Assembly: GCA_020310875.1 (NCBI GenBank)
Contig: CM035432.1
Coordinates: 99,970,512-100,034,511 of the forward strand
Length of the DNA: 64,000 bases
Origin: Ceratopteris richardii
Taxonomy: Eukaryota > Streptophyta > Polypodiopsida > Polypodiales > Pteridaceae
Direction of reading: 5' to 3'
A model generated the notes under the pieces. That model ran no database searches, was not told where the DNA came from, and was given only the letters and a program-made list of their open reading frames with translations. A program made the position numbers and the translations under genes. Below are positions 9,978 through 21,200 of the stretch, piece after piece (the stretch's first letter is position 1; the number at the start of each line of letters is the position of its first letter).

Positions 9978-10121
9978 TGTGGGATTTGAACTCATGACCT
10001 ACCAACTAGGAATATGATGGCCTAACCACTTGCCCCAAAAGCCATGATTGAGGATTACTTCCTAATCATCTCTCTTAGGGTGTGGTCAACCATCTCCTTC
10101 CTATCATTCTTGAGTCCAAGA
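9978..10121 (-). repeat. TRIM-A 5' LTR with tRNA-like segment
   Basis: The 144-bp partner of the left repeat, again carrying GGCAAGTGGTTAGGCC and GAGTTCAAATCCCAC on the minus strand. It lies next to the primer-binding site at about 9964-9977, so it is the 5' LTR. Confidence 0.75.
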
Positions 10122-10880
10122 GCTTTATTGTGGGTAAATTCTTGTGGGGATTGGTGAACTTGATATAACTCTAAATGTGAGATGAGAGCAAATGTGTGAA
10201 GAAATGAGAGAGAAAGAGAACGATATTTACCCTATCTCATCACATAGCAAAAAATATTTGACATATCCAAGAATTCGATCAAGGTATAACATTTGAGAGA
10301 CACTTGAAAGGTTCTACTCAATGACTATAATGAAAAAGAAAATCTAGATAAAAACAACCTCAAGAAAATAGAGATAATTCAATCAATGAATAACTATTGA
10401 AGATGAAAGAGCACATTAGGGTGAAAAACAAAAAAAAAGGGACATGTAAGGAGTTCAATTAGTTTGCTTAATCTGGATTAATGTTGTCGAATTGTTTCAA
10501 AAAATTTGATGTACGTTCATTTAAAACGTAGCTTATGGAAATATATAGTTTTGGAAGAGAGGGAAATTTTGTGTGATAATTATGAAAAGTGATATGCCTC
10601 AAAGTTTTTGCTTGTCGAGCGTTCACCAACTTTCAAGTTTGCCTCTTGTTCTTTGACTTATATAATGTGTGTTTAGGACGTTCTACACTTTTTGACTCTA
10701 CTCTCCATAGCAGATCTGCTTCTCTCTTTCTCCTAAATCTAGAAAATTTCACCATGGAGAACCTCAATCCAAACACTCTCACTAAACTTTCATCCAATTG
10801 AACTCTATGTGATAAGTTCCATATCAATATTGCAATCAGTCAAGAGTATGCAACAACAAGAAAGGTATTCTTAAGAGCTG
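10122..10880. other. No recognised feature
   Basis: AT-rich sequence with short frames only. The longest (10589-10801 plus) has no recognisable motif. Confidence 0.4.
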
Positions 10881-10905
10881 TTCAATCTTGTGGAGTTAAT
10901 GGATT

Positions 10906-11800
10906 GTGCAAAGAAGGCAAAAACATATTAACATATGGATAGATGGATCTATTTATCCGATTGATCCAAAAATTGGAAGGTATCCACCTTTTCATAATCT
11001 TCATGATCTGATTAGATTTGTAGAAGATGGTGATGATGGTTTACATGGCTATTGTTCAAAGCTCTGTGAGATTTCAAAGAACTATATGCAATACATAAAC
11101 TATCTACAAAATGTACTACATCAAAGAGACTTACATCAGAGGGATCTAGAAAAAAGTTGTTGCATTTGTCTTCTCAATTAGAAGCTTTCAAACAAATGAA
11201 ACAAATTCGGATAGGATTGAGAATGCATTCCAAATGAGTAAAACTTTTTTTAGATTTGATTGAAAAATATGGCCAAGAGAAAAAGAGAATGAAAATTGTA
11301 AGAGATCATGTAACAGATGTGCTAGGTTTAAACATGTTGAGCATTTTTGAGCATGTTTATTTTTGTAATGAGATTATGAGTCAGAATGATGTTTTTAAAC
11401 TATTTAAATGGAATGAAAATGTATGCTTGAAATGGTTTATTTTTTAAAAACTCGTGAAATAAATGAATTTGTTGCTAGAACCATCTCATATTAAGGAGGT
11501 TTTGATGGAGTTGGAGTGAGTAGAAAGGGTATAGAGAGATTTCAAAAGTTTGGTGTGAATTTCTTAAATTCAATAAAGTAAAATGCTTTAGATTGCCTAG
11601 ACCTCATCATGTAGGAAAGTATCATCTCTGCTTGAATAAGAGAATCATGTCTATATTTGGTAACTATAAACACCTTCACAGTAACATGTCTTACGAGGTA
11701 GGAAAACAAAATTTACATTTCACTTACAATGCTTTTAACCATATATTGGATAGATATAATAATACTTTAGATATACATGGTTCAGCTCTATGATATAAAA
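10906..11800 (+). pseudogene. Unrecognised decayed coding sequence
   Basis: Successive plus-strand frames (10906-11181, 11256-11447, 11593-11793) have protein-like composition: NIWIDGSIYPIDPKIGRYPP, IRFVEDGDDGLHGYCS, a helical Leu/Gln stretch, RLPRPHHVGKYHLC. Shifting frames between them restores more sequence, which suggests one gene broken by frameshifts. I do not recognise the family. It may belong with the frame at 12295-12741. Confidence 0.4.
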
Positions 11801-12294
11801 TAACATGAATGTTCTCGCCTTTTGAAATTTGTAATAAAACTTGATGGAGCTAAAATAAAAAACATCAAAAAATGAAGAGAATAAGTATTGCACTAATGAG
11901 AAGAGCTTTGGACTATAGCCTTGGGAAACTTGATACTCCATCTCTCAAAGTACAATAAAAAATGGAGTTATGGTGAGTTGAGTATGCTCAAGTTCCATCT
12001 GAGAATCATAACGCACTTAAGTGATTACTCTTACAGATAGAAATTCCAAATGTTATCCAAAGCCATCACTCAAGAGAATTGTTGAATGTGAACCACTGCA
12101 AAAGCTTTTAAATTGAGTGGCATTTGAGTGGAGACTTAAAGAATGTTTAGTATAAGGGGGAGGGTGCAAATTGTAAGTACCCTTGTTTAGACTGCTTTCA
12201 AAGTCTAGGTACAAGAGGATGGATTGCTAGAACTAAGGCTAAGGAAGCTCCTTCTAGAAAAAATGTTAATCTATATAGTTACTCATCTTCTACC

Positions 12295-12741
12295 ATGATT
12301 TGGGATCATCGTATACTTCCAATAGATATGATTAATGTACACATATGTATAGTGCATTTAAATTTAAGGATCATTGACAAGTTGGTCCTTCTTCACTTGG
12401 ATTATGCATATTCCATCAAGCCTACATCTCTAGGAGATGAATGCATAAAAAAATGTGAATCTCTACTTTCAGAAATGGGATTTCATGGTGTTGATGTTCA
12501 TCTAAGGAAAGATCCAAAGCTTTCACAAAGTACAGGTGATGTATTACAAGATGTGTCAATTGGAGGTGCAAAAGCAAGAAGATTCTTCCTCAATAGCGAT
12601 GGAAAACAAGTAAATGAAAAGAGGAATTGTTGGGAACAATTTTGTGAGGTTACGATAAATGTAAAAAGCAATCTAGAAATAGCGAAAAAAAGAATGGAGG
12701 TTTGGGTTAGACTAGATAAAATTTTGAAGATCATGAGGTAG
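12295..12741 (+). CDS. Hypothetical protein, 148 codons
   Basis: An unbroken frame with convincing coding character. It is charged, with HLNLRIIDKLVLLHLDYAYS, DECIKKCESLLSEMGFHG and KARRFFLNSDGKQVNEKR, and ends in Arg/Lys-rich helix-like sequence before TAG. In-frame sequence upstream (about 12260-12294) is also open. No signal peptide, membrane segment or catalytic motif is evident. It could be the C-terminal exon of the decayed gene that starts near 10.9 kb, or an accessory transposon frame. Confidence 0.45.
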   Translation: MIWDHRILPIDMINVHICIVHLNLRIIDKLVLLHLDYAYSIKPTSLGDECIKKCESLLSEMGFHGVDVHLRKDPKLSQSTGDVLQDVSIGGAKARRFFLNSDGKQVNEKRNCWEQFCEVTINVKSNLEIAKKRMEVWVRLDKILKIMR

Positions 12742-13525
12742 CAAGTAACATTCGATACCTATGTGATTGAATTCAAAAGGGCAATCACAAAGCTTATAGA
12801 AACCATCACTAAGGCATGGAGTCTCAAAGACATAACTTACTACTTGGTGAGTTTCAAAGAAATTTACTCCACCATAATACTTGGTGTGTTTTGAAATAAA
12901 CATCTCATGATATTTACCTTTATGTTTTTATAGCATATTCTGCTTTTGCATCGTCCGTTCTTTGCAAAAAAGAAAACACTTGCCACACAGAACACCTAGG
13001 GCATGGAAAAATCTCATTATCAAGCAAGAACAAGCTTCTTCAGATGCACAAGAAAAGGAGGAGGAGACACAAAAAGTAATGCTTTCAAAGATATTTTTGA
13101 TTGTTTCTTTAGAAGACAATTACAAAGGAGCACATGCCAAATATCATCACCAGATAAACTATACAGATCATGTCAATAAGGAGTATCAACAAACGTCATT
13201 TCCTTTAGGACATATGGATTAAATACATAAAAGAATGATATTTCATTCCAATTTGAAGCTATAATATTTAAAATATCTTTTACAATTCGTTTGGCCAAAA
13301 AATACATATGGATGTATATACAGTTTCTAAACTCATGAAATTTTTGAAATGAAATATTTATTCTTCTTTCAATCTTTTGAATGAGCTTGCCTCTTGTGAA
13401 TCTCGTTTGTATCTAAGGAACTGCTTTCTCCTGTAGCCAGCAATACTTTGTACATATGAGACCTCTGCAGCCATTGCATATCTTGAATAACAAAGGAAAC
13501 ATCCAAACCTAGAAGCATTGAGCCC
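12742..13525. other. No recognised feature
   Basis: Mostly AT-rich. The frame 12962-13222 (plus) starts basic and turns Glu-rich (KRKHLPHRTPRAWKN), but I cannot assign it. Confidence 0.35.
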
Positions 13526-13840
13526 TTAGGCATAGCCAAAAATCTTAAATGTTGTTGTTCTCTCAAGAAGTAAAATCCTATATGCATTAGAGGGTAGTGA
13601 GGAAAAGCCCATGTATTTTGAAAGAGTCTTCAAAGAGAATAATGTAAAATCAGGGTCCTCACTATATTGCTTATGTACAACACAGAATAAATCTAGATTC
13701 AACTTTGGAAGATAGTGAATGATTGAATGTAAATTCACTTTTGCTTTTCCTTTACTCTCTGTAGCTTTCCTTGTGGCCTTACCCCTGCCAAGATAATTGA
13801 AAGAAGCAACATACTGTGTCCACTTCTAGTTGTTAGGTTG
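13526..13840 (-). other. Unrecognised open frame on the minus strand
   Basis: About 105 codons open without a stop; an ATG lies at 13738 and open sequence extends upstream of it. Blocks include QYVASFNYLGRGKATRK, NLHSIIHYLPKLNLDLFC and YMGFSSLPSNAYRILL. The composition is protein-like and unlike the retroelements around it. It could be an exon of a host gene; no family assigned. Confidence 0.35.
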
Positions 13841-13859
13841 ATTATAGCATTGTTTTCAT

Positions 13860-14213
13860 AGCGATTCTTGAGTGTGTGTGGCTAAGATGCCTTTCGACTG
13901 ATGTGGGTGTTGGTCAGTCTTCTCCCACCACCATCTTCATTGACAATCAGAGTGCATTGGCAGTTGCGAGGAACCCTATGTTCCATGCTTGCAAAAAGCA
14001 CATTGAGGTGCATTATCATTATGTGAGGGAGAGGTTCCCTTTTGGAGAAATCAATTTGGAATATGTGCCCACACACGATAACATTGCACATCTTTTCATA
14101 AGGCTCTCCCTCGAGAGAATTTGGAAGCTTTTTGCAAAGCTTTGGGCTTACTTCCATTTGTGGATTGATCTCTTTCCACATAGCTTTGCACTTCGTTATA
14201 CATGGGTGCTAGC
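13860..14213 (+). pseudogene. Copia RNase H, 3' end (family A)
   Basis: The same RNase H end as at 1-415: VGVGQSSPTTIFIDNQSALAV, HACKKHIEVHYHYVRERF and VPTHDNIAHLFIR, here with the DNQSA aspartate kept. The end of the frame (GLLPFVD in the 24.5-kb copy) is shifted. It runs straight into the LTR at 14214, so upstream element and downstream element share that LTR. The rest of its pol is missing to the left. Confidence 0.88.
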
Positions 14214-14443
14214 TGTTGATATATTTTGATAGTGATGTGTGTGAACACACTAGGACCACCAAGAAATTGTTTTCCCTCTTTAGGAGGTTTTTTCCCTCGG
14301 CTTGTATATACGCCTATAGCCATAATAGATTATTTATCTTTGTACATTCTAGTGGTAATACATTCAGTATTGTGTGTTGTGCTCCAATCTTCTTCTTATT
14401 CCTTATGTTGTTTGTGTGCTTGCGCATATGTCTAACTCCAACA
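14214..14443 (+). repeat. Copia family A LTR (copy 2)
   Basis: 230 bp, TGTTGATATATTTTG to CTCCAACA. It is followed at once by a primer-binding site and a gag gene, so it is the 5' LTR of the element at 14.2-17.0 kb, yet it also follows an RNase H 3' end. Confidence 0.93.
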
Positions 14444-14461
14444 ATTGGTATCAGAGAAGGT
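14444..14461 (+). other. Primer-binding site, tRNA-iMet type
   Basis: ATTGGTATCAGAGAAGG starts right after the LTR. TGGTATCAGAGC is the standard plant Copia site, complementary to the 3' end of initiator tRNA-Met; the last positions have drifted. Confidence 0.85.
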
Positions 14462-14792
14462 CGTCGTTTCATCTAGGGCATCATTGAAACTCCTCGGATT
14501 GCAGCCTTAGAACCGCACCAAATTTGGTATGCATACTCAAGGTAATTAGCAGATCAAAATAGCTTCGGCTTGTCGTGCCGAAATCATGATCTAAGCTCGT
14601 TTCGGCCTCCGAATGCACTATCACAGTGCTTGTGTAGGCTATTTCATTTTTTTATGCCAAAGATATATATAGGTTTCAGTTTGCCACTATAAGCATTTTG
14701 AAGTCTCCTATAGGTTTAGCAGAACTCGTGAGGGTAGTTCTATTCAACTTTTTCAGATATAATCACTATTATACATCATGGTATTTTAGTTA

Positions 14793-15560
14793 GTGGCCAT
14801 GGTTGAAAGCAGTGATGTATTTCGTATGTTGACTGTTGAGGATAAGTTGGATGGTAGGAATTACCCATTGTGGGCTTATATGGTGCATCACGTACTCTGG
14901 AATATTGTGCAGGGTGTTGAAAAGCATCCTATCACACTTGCAAATACAGGTACTAAAGCTGATGCGGACAACATTGAAAATGATGATATTCTTCCTGTTC
15001 GTGCTATGGTTCCAGCTACACCTACTGTAGAGCAAATTCATTGGGATGGTAGAAATTCTTAAGCACATGCACTGATAGCCTTCTCTATCAAACATGACAT
15101 TATTCCTCACATTTGCTTTTGCAAAATAGCTAAGGATGCTTGGGATACACTTACCACATTGTACCAAGCTAGGAATGAGGCTCGTGTTGCTTACCTTCGA
15201 AAATAGTTGGAGAGTGAGCATATGAATTAAGATTGTTCTGAATGGTCTTCCCAATTCAAACCGGAGTTTTGCTTGTACTCTTCATTTGATGATGAAAGCA
15301 ATTCAAATGCCTTAACATTCGAGGAGTAAATTTTTGTTCTATTGCAGGAAGATCAGTCTAGACAGAACAAGTCCATTATGCGTGTTGCAGATTAAGCTTT
15401 TTTGGCTAGTCAGAATGGCAAAGCTAAATGGATCTCTTCTACTAGTATGCAAAAATCTGCTAATTTTGCAAAATCAAAGAAGGAAGATAGAGAAGAGAAG
15501 AAAGCAAAAGAGCAGAAATTGTTTTGCAAGTACTGTAAAGCAAATTTTACAATTTAGACC
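14793..15560 (+). pseudogene. Copia gag (family A)
   Basis: The frame begins MAMVESSDVFRMLTVEDKLD and continues GRNYPLWAYMVHHVLWNIVQG, the usual start of a Copia capsid gene, then AKDAWDTLTTLYQARNEARV and LQEDQSRQNKS. The homologous gag at 52.1 kb adds a CCHC knuckle, CKYCKSNDHVIKNC; here only CKYCK remains before the frame breaks. Stops at about 15061, 15205 and 15229 and an internal deletion after SEHMN make it non-functional. Confidence 0.88.
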
Positions 15561-15569
15561 CATCTTCTC

Positions 15570-17008
15570 ATGAGCAGTGTATGTTTGTAGTAGACTCAAA
15601 TGTTTGCCAGTATTTTGATAGTGGGGCAACCAAACATATTACCTCGCAATGTAATTTCTTCACTTTGCTTGAGCTTTCCCCTATAGGGAATACTATCACA
15701 TGCACCAAAAATCCTCTTGTCCTATTATGGTAGTTGGTAAGATCATTCCAAATACTGTTGATGGTAGTTCTTTCACATTGTCGGATGGTCTATTTGTGCC
15801 GGGGATCAAGAATAATCTGTTATCAGTTATAGCTTTAGCCAAGATTGGCTTGGTTGTGAAATTTGTTGATGACAGATGTACAATTCATGATCTGTCAAAT
15901 GGCGATGTGATTATTGCTTTTGGCATTTTATGTCGTGGGTTGTATCAGCTCATAAACTATGAAAAATCTATGAATGATTCAACATGTGTAGTACATGATT
16001 CTCATGCTATGTCAGATGCAAAGCTTTGGCATGCACACTTTGGTCATCTGAATTTTGCTAGTTTGCTATGCATGCAGAAATCTGAAATGGTGTCGACACC
16101 TCTTTGCCCAAACTTGAGGCACCCGGTAAACATGTCTATGAAGGCTATATTTTGGGCCAAATGCAATGTTCCTCCTTTCCAAAATACGGTTCACTTTGAG
16201 CTACTCTAAAAATTGCAGCTTGTTCACAGTGATGCCTGTGGTCCTATGGAGACATCCTCTTTTGAAAACTATCTTTACTTTGTGACTTTCATCGATGATT
16301 TTTCCAGGCATGCATGGGTATATCCATTGAAAGCAAAGTCTGAAGTGTTTATGTGCTTCGAATAGTTTTTGGTTTTGACTAAAAATCTATTAACATGTAA
16401 AATGGGCACCCTCCATTATGATCGAGGGGGGGAATATATGTCTTCTAACTTTAATGCATTTCTGGTTGAATCATGGGATAAAACACCAGTGTACAGTGTC
16501 GTATACACCTCAACAAAATGGAGTTGCTCAATAGAAGAACATGTCACTCATGGAGACGGCGAGGTGTATGGTCAAGAGTCAGGCTTTACCACATAGTTTC
16601 TAGCTAGCTTGAGGCTGTCATGTGTGCAACATATGTACTTAATAGGTGTCCCACTAAAGCACTGCAGTCTATCACTCCATATGAGACTTGGCATGGTCGC
16701 AAGCCATCTATTGCTCATCTACATGTTTTTGGTTTCTAGCATATGCATTCATGCCTGAACAACATCACAAAAAATTAGATGATAAAGGAGTAAAATGTAT
16801 TTTTGTTGGGTATAGTTCTGAAACAAAAGGCTATCATCTATATCATCCACAGACTAAACACATTTTGGTTAGCTATGATGTTGTGTTTGTGGAAGATGCT
16901 ATTCAACAATTACTTTCATGTACTAAGGAGACATCAGTTAGCTCCAAAGACATGTATGATACTTTGTTGCCTCTTTTTACAGGTGCACATTCTAGTGTTG
17001 GTCCTAAT
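15570..17008 (+). pseudogene. Copia protease and integrase (family A)
   Basis: The protease shows YFDSGATKHIT (catalytic Asp in DSG). Next come the GAG-pre-integrase region (LWHAHFGHLNFASL, histidines intact) and the integrase core: [10 protein letters not shown] and [17 protein letters not shown] (first Asp), LHYDRGGEYMSSNF (second Asp). The region of the catalytic Glu is frame-shifted. The C-terminal part (VKCIFVGYSSETKGYHLY) follows. The sequence stops at 17008, before any RT, where the LTR of a different Copia begins. Confidence 0.88.
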
Positions 17009-17395
17009 TGTTGAGAATATGAGAGTGCATCTCCCTTTTGTATCTTGGATTCACTCTATTTCCATTTCATGTCCATTACATTTCCTTGTATTTCCTTTGT
17101 ATTTGGGTACCTTGCCATTTGCTTCTACTAGTTGTATTCATTCTCTTTTCATGAGAATTATCCCACATGAGATGTATTTTGGAGAGCCCCTCACAAATCT
17201 ATGTAAGGAGGGCCTCTCCCCCATTTGTATTTGGTTAGAAGCTTGAGGAGCCTACTCCATGCTCTTGGCAAGCTCATTTCTAATCCACATGAGTTTACCC
17301 ATTTCCTGGTCTACTACTCATTTTGAGTCTCACACACTCTTTGTTTTGTGAGTACACTCTTCTTTTCATCTTGTTTTCGTGCGTGTACTCTCTAA
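17009..17395 (+). repeat. LTR of a second Copia family (B)
   Basis: Begins TGTTGAGAATATGAGAG and runs about 387 bp to the primer-binding site. The pre-PBS end (GTGTACTCTCTAA) lacks a clean terminal CA, so the 3' edge is uncertain by a few bases. It truncates the family A pol. Only its leader follows, so this is a 5' LTR remnant. Confidence 0.7.
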
Positions 17396-17396
17396 A

Positions 17397-17412
17397 TGGT
17401 ATCAGAGCGCTA
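17397..17412 (+). other. Primer-binding site of Copia family B
   Basis: TGGTATCAGAGCGCTA matches the initiator-tRNA-Met-complementary site of plant Copia elements exactly over its first 12 bases. Confidence 0.85.
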
Positions 17413-17888
17413 AGTGGAGGTTTTGGCGGTGCGTTTGGTGGTGATTTTGGTGGTGGTGGTGCTTGAGTTTGGTGGTGTTGCTCTTCACTCATTTTAGAGA
17501 AGCATTTTGCCATCACTTTACTCTTTGAGGCTTCATTTTGCCCATTTGCTCACCCTCCCACCCATTTTCTTCATCGATTTGGTCACTTTTTACCCCATTT
17601 TCCCCTCCCACCCTTGTTTTTGGCATCCTTAGCTGATTTATGCTGAGTTCTGCAAGTTGAGTTTGAATGGAGTTTTGGAAGTGATGTATGGTCTTCATAT
17701 GTTACTTATCCATATCGATGAAGTGTTTATAAATAGTTTTATGCACATCTCAACTTATTCGCATTCATACACACTATTGGAACTGCTCCCAATCGAGGCT
17801 TCTTTATGTTGCGTTGCTAATACAGAGTGGTTCCAAGACCGATTACATATGAGCTAAGGCATCTACAAGCGCCATTTGTAGATGAACT
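17413..17888 (+). other. Copia family B leader, then unassigned sequence
   Basis: The first 240 bases are G- and T-rich (GGTGGTGATTTTGGTGGT) then pyrimidine-rich, typical of an untranslated leader before gag, but no gag follows. From about 17650 the sequence is unassigned and leads into the AP2/ERF locus. Confidence 0.45.
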
Positions 17889-18107
17889 ATGTGTAATATA
17901 CTAAGTGGCGTGCTCACTACAGTCCAACGATTATTGTCTACTCAGTGGAGGATATCAGTCAGACATGACCTTTCTCTAACTTTCAAATGGTCATCATTGC
18001 TACTTTCGTTTACATGCCCAGGTGCCGGAGGGAGACGAAAACCAAGTTGCCAGCCTATTCTGGATTTGTGCACAGTTATATCTGCTGTTCATGAGATTCT
18101 TGCTCTT
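17889..18107 (+). pseudogene. 5' part of an AP2/ERF gene, upstream of LINE B
   Basis: An open frame from ATG 17889 contains GAGGRRKPSCQPILDLCTV and ISAVHEILAL and reaches the LINE B insertion point. If LINE B and one copy of its target duplication are ignored, this frame continues in register into SPPPRSIHYTQAQNPC at 22796 and, after two stops, into the AP2 domain. I infer it is the N-terminal coding part of that gene; it has no domain of its own that I recognise. Confidence 0.5.
18099..18107. repeat. LINE B target-site duplication, left copy
   Basis: CTTGCTCTT here, next to the poly-T end of LINE B, recurs at 22787-22795 at the other end of the element. The last two bases merge with the T-run, so the firm part is seven bases. 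Confidence 0.65.
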
Positions 18108-18247
18108 TTTTTTTTAAATAAAGGAAGTTCGGCCTTAGCCTAATCTCCCGGACTTTAATTATAATAAAGAGAAAAAGTTACAAGTGAATGGGACTAGTGC
18201 CCATGGGACCCCCCAAATCCCACAATGCAGGGGAGGAGTATGGCAAG

Positions 18248-21200
18248 CTACAAGGCATTACAAATGAGGCGGATAACATTACCATCACCCTCATGTGGGA
18301 CCCATTTGGGTTTCAACTTGTTGTTTTCGAGGAGATAAATACAGTGATGTCTAAACGGTGGCGATCTCTTGACTCGGGAGATTCTTTTACCAAGGAGAAA
18401 CAAGGATTTCTCGATCGACCATTCCTTAGGAGTTTGGCCAAAATTGACGGCACAGCGCTCTCGCCAAATCTTCCAGAGAGCCTCACCTCTGATGGCATTC
18501 CACAGCCTCGATGAGCATCCGATCGCCTCACCCAACATCACTTGTTGCCAGTTGATTTGACTCGTGAGTCTCAAAACGGGGGACACGTGATGCCAGATAA
18601 CACGGGACTTGGGGCAGTCGAAGAACAGGTGAGCTAAATCTTCGATGCACCGATGGCAACGCTTGCACCATGGCTGCACACCACAGATTTTGTTAGCCCT
18701 TGCATTGGTCCAGATTCCTTTATGCAAGATCTGCCACATGAGAACGGACTTTTTGACCTCAATTAGGGGGTGCCAAATAGACATGAATTTTAGCTCCCAC
18801 CGAAGTTTGGTCCAAGCAAGGCACCATCTCTTGTTAAGGGTGTGGTGAACATCCAAATCCCCTTTGAAGTTCGGGATTCTGGATAGCTTCTTACCATTGC
18901 TCCATTTGAGGCCCTCCAAGCAAGGAAGATCCTGACCGCAAAGAAGGCGGGTAGTTGAGCGGTCCCAGGCTAAACACCTGCTTTGAAGAAGAGTCCATTC
19001 CTCAAAGGTAACGCTAAGTCTCGGATCCAATTCTTCGAACCTAATCCACTGGTTGGTCTCTTGTTTCCAGAGCTGTTTCCACTGTTTGAACCCCTTGTTC
19101 CATAACCGCCTTGCAGTTTGGAGGTTCCAAGACTCCACTCCCCGAATGCCACTGATCGGGAACCAAATAGAGTCATTTTGTCTTATGCCAGCCGCCCACT
19201 TCCAATCATCGCTGATTCTGATGAACTGTTTGGCCTTGTTCCAATTCTTCCATAAGGAGGCTAGAGCCTTTAGGGAAGACCGGGTGGGGGGAGAACAAAA
19301 GCGTGAGAATCCCTATGTCCTTCCAACCAGGGAGGCCAACAAAGGTAAGGTCTTCCGTGTTTCTGAAGATCAATTTAGCCCAAGAGGACTCCCTATTGCT
19401 CCAGGCCTTGATAAGCCATTTTGCCGCCAGCTTGTCAACCAACCCAGCAATATCCAAAATTCCCAAGCCCCTTGAGTCTTTAGGGCTAATGCAAGTTTCC
19501 CATTTGATTTTGGGAATCCCCCTTCTGTTGGGGTCCCCAGTCCAAAGGAAGTTCCTACAGATTCTTTCTACTTTGGCCAAGTCTTTCTCCTTAGGTCTCC
19601 AACACGAGATAAAGTAAATAATTGTAGACAACATAAAAGTGTTAATAACCATAGCACGTCCTGCCAGGTTGACTTGCATACCTTTCCACTGATTCAGCTT
19701 GCTATCCAGCTTGGATAGCACCCAGTTCCAGCGTTGGTCCATTGAGATGTCGAAACCCATCGGAATGCCAAGGAGACGGAAGACTTGACTGCTAGGGATA
19801 ACTTGACACCCCCGATCCACCAACAATTGGGGAGTAGGTCCGCTGATTGCTCTCAAAGCAGTTTTAGCATGGTTGATTTTTGAGCCTGATGCCACACAAA
19901 AGGTGTGGAGGCACCACCAAAACACCTCAATGCTGTTTATATCGTTATGCACAAAGGCATTCATGTCATCAGCAAAAAGTCTCACAACCATTTGGCCGTG
20001 ATTTAGAGGTAAGGAAAGACCCTTGAGATTGCCAGCGTCCATGTGATGCTTTAATAGGCAGCTGAGTCCATTCGAGGCGATAGCAAATAGTAAAGGAGCC
20101 AGAGGGCAGCCTTGCCTAATTGATCTTTTTAAACGAATGGGCTCAGAGAGCTTACCGTTGATGTTTATTCTAGTTGAAGCATTTCCAAGAAGAGTGGAAA
20201 CCATCTTCGTGAACTTTTGGCTGCATCCAAGGTCTTTCAATGATTGAAGAATAAAGTCCCATTCCAATCTGTCATACGCTTTGTCGAAGTCGATCTTAAT
20301 GAATACTAGATCTTGAGCAGACTCCTCAGCAAAAGCAAGGCCTTCCCAAATATCGATAATTGCTTCAAGTATAGATCTACCTTTGATAAAACCTTTCTGG
20401 TCCTCGCATAGCCATGACTTTAAATGACAGGAGATTCTGTTGGCGATAACTTTTGCAATTATCTTGTATCCAGTTTGGAGCATGGTAATCGAACGCCAGT
20501 TTTCAATTTTGTTCTTATCTCCCCGTTTGTGGATTAACTTGATGACGCCATTATTCAGGCACTCAGGGAGGGCACCGAAAGAGAGAGCCTCTTGCCACAC
20601 GAGGCGCAGCGGGGTGGCCACCTGATGTTTGAAGGACTTGAAAAACTCATTGGTAAGGCCATCTGGACCCGAACTTTTCCCATTGGGAAGGGCATCAATA
20701 ACCTCGATAATTTCATTCTCGGAGATGTTAGCATCCAGTAGAGCAATCAAGTTCTGTGGGATTCTGGTTTGAGCAACCCTTGAGATGGTTGCCATGGAGT
20801 CGCGCCTGTGGGGGGAAAGAGGAGTCGAGACCCCGAGAAGATTGGTAAAATGTTCGACGATGATAGTTCTATTCTCCACTTCCGTGCAACATTCAGTTCC
20901 ATTGTTATCGACCATTAGGGGGATGGATTCCCTAGCTTGTTTCCTTTTGAGGATGTTACACATCTCTTTCGTTGGTTTATCGGCCTTCCTTGCCCACCAA
21001 TCTTTGAAGAAAATTTGAAGATTTTTCCTTTGGACCTCCTCCTCTAATCTTAGCCTTCCCCTGATTTTCAAAAGACCCTGTTGGCAATGTAACTTACCTT
21101 TGTTCACCTCTTCTTCAAGCCGTGAGAGCCTCCGGTACACCGTTTCTCTTCTTTTTTTCCGAATTCCTCTTATAGCCTTTTGAGTCCTGATTAGAATTTT

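Larger units (their letters stand above)
9299..10121 (-). mobile_element. TRIM-A, non-coding miniature LTR retroelement
   Basis: An 823-bp element with two direct terminal repeats of about 145 bp (9299-9443 and 9978-10121), each starting TGTGGGATTTGAAC on the plus strand; the left one ends CTAACA. Read on the minus strand, the right LTR ends CCCACA and is followed by ATTAGTATGAGACC, a decayed tRNA-iMet-type primer site (TRIM-B has ATTGGTATCAAGGCC). A polypurine tract AGAAGGGGAAAAGAG abuts the left LTR. Flanks GCTAT (9294-9298) and GCTTT (10122-10126) look like an imperfect 5-bp target duplication. There is no ORF, so mobilisation would need proteins in trans. Confidence 0.85.
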
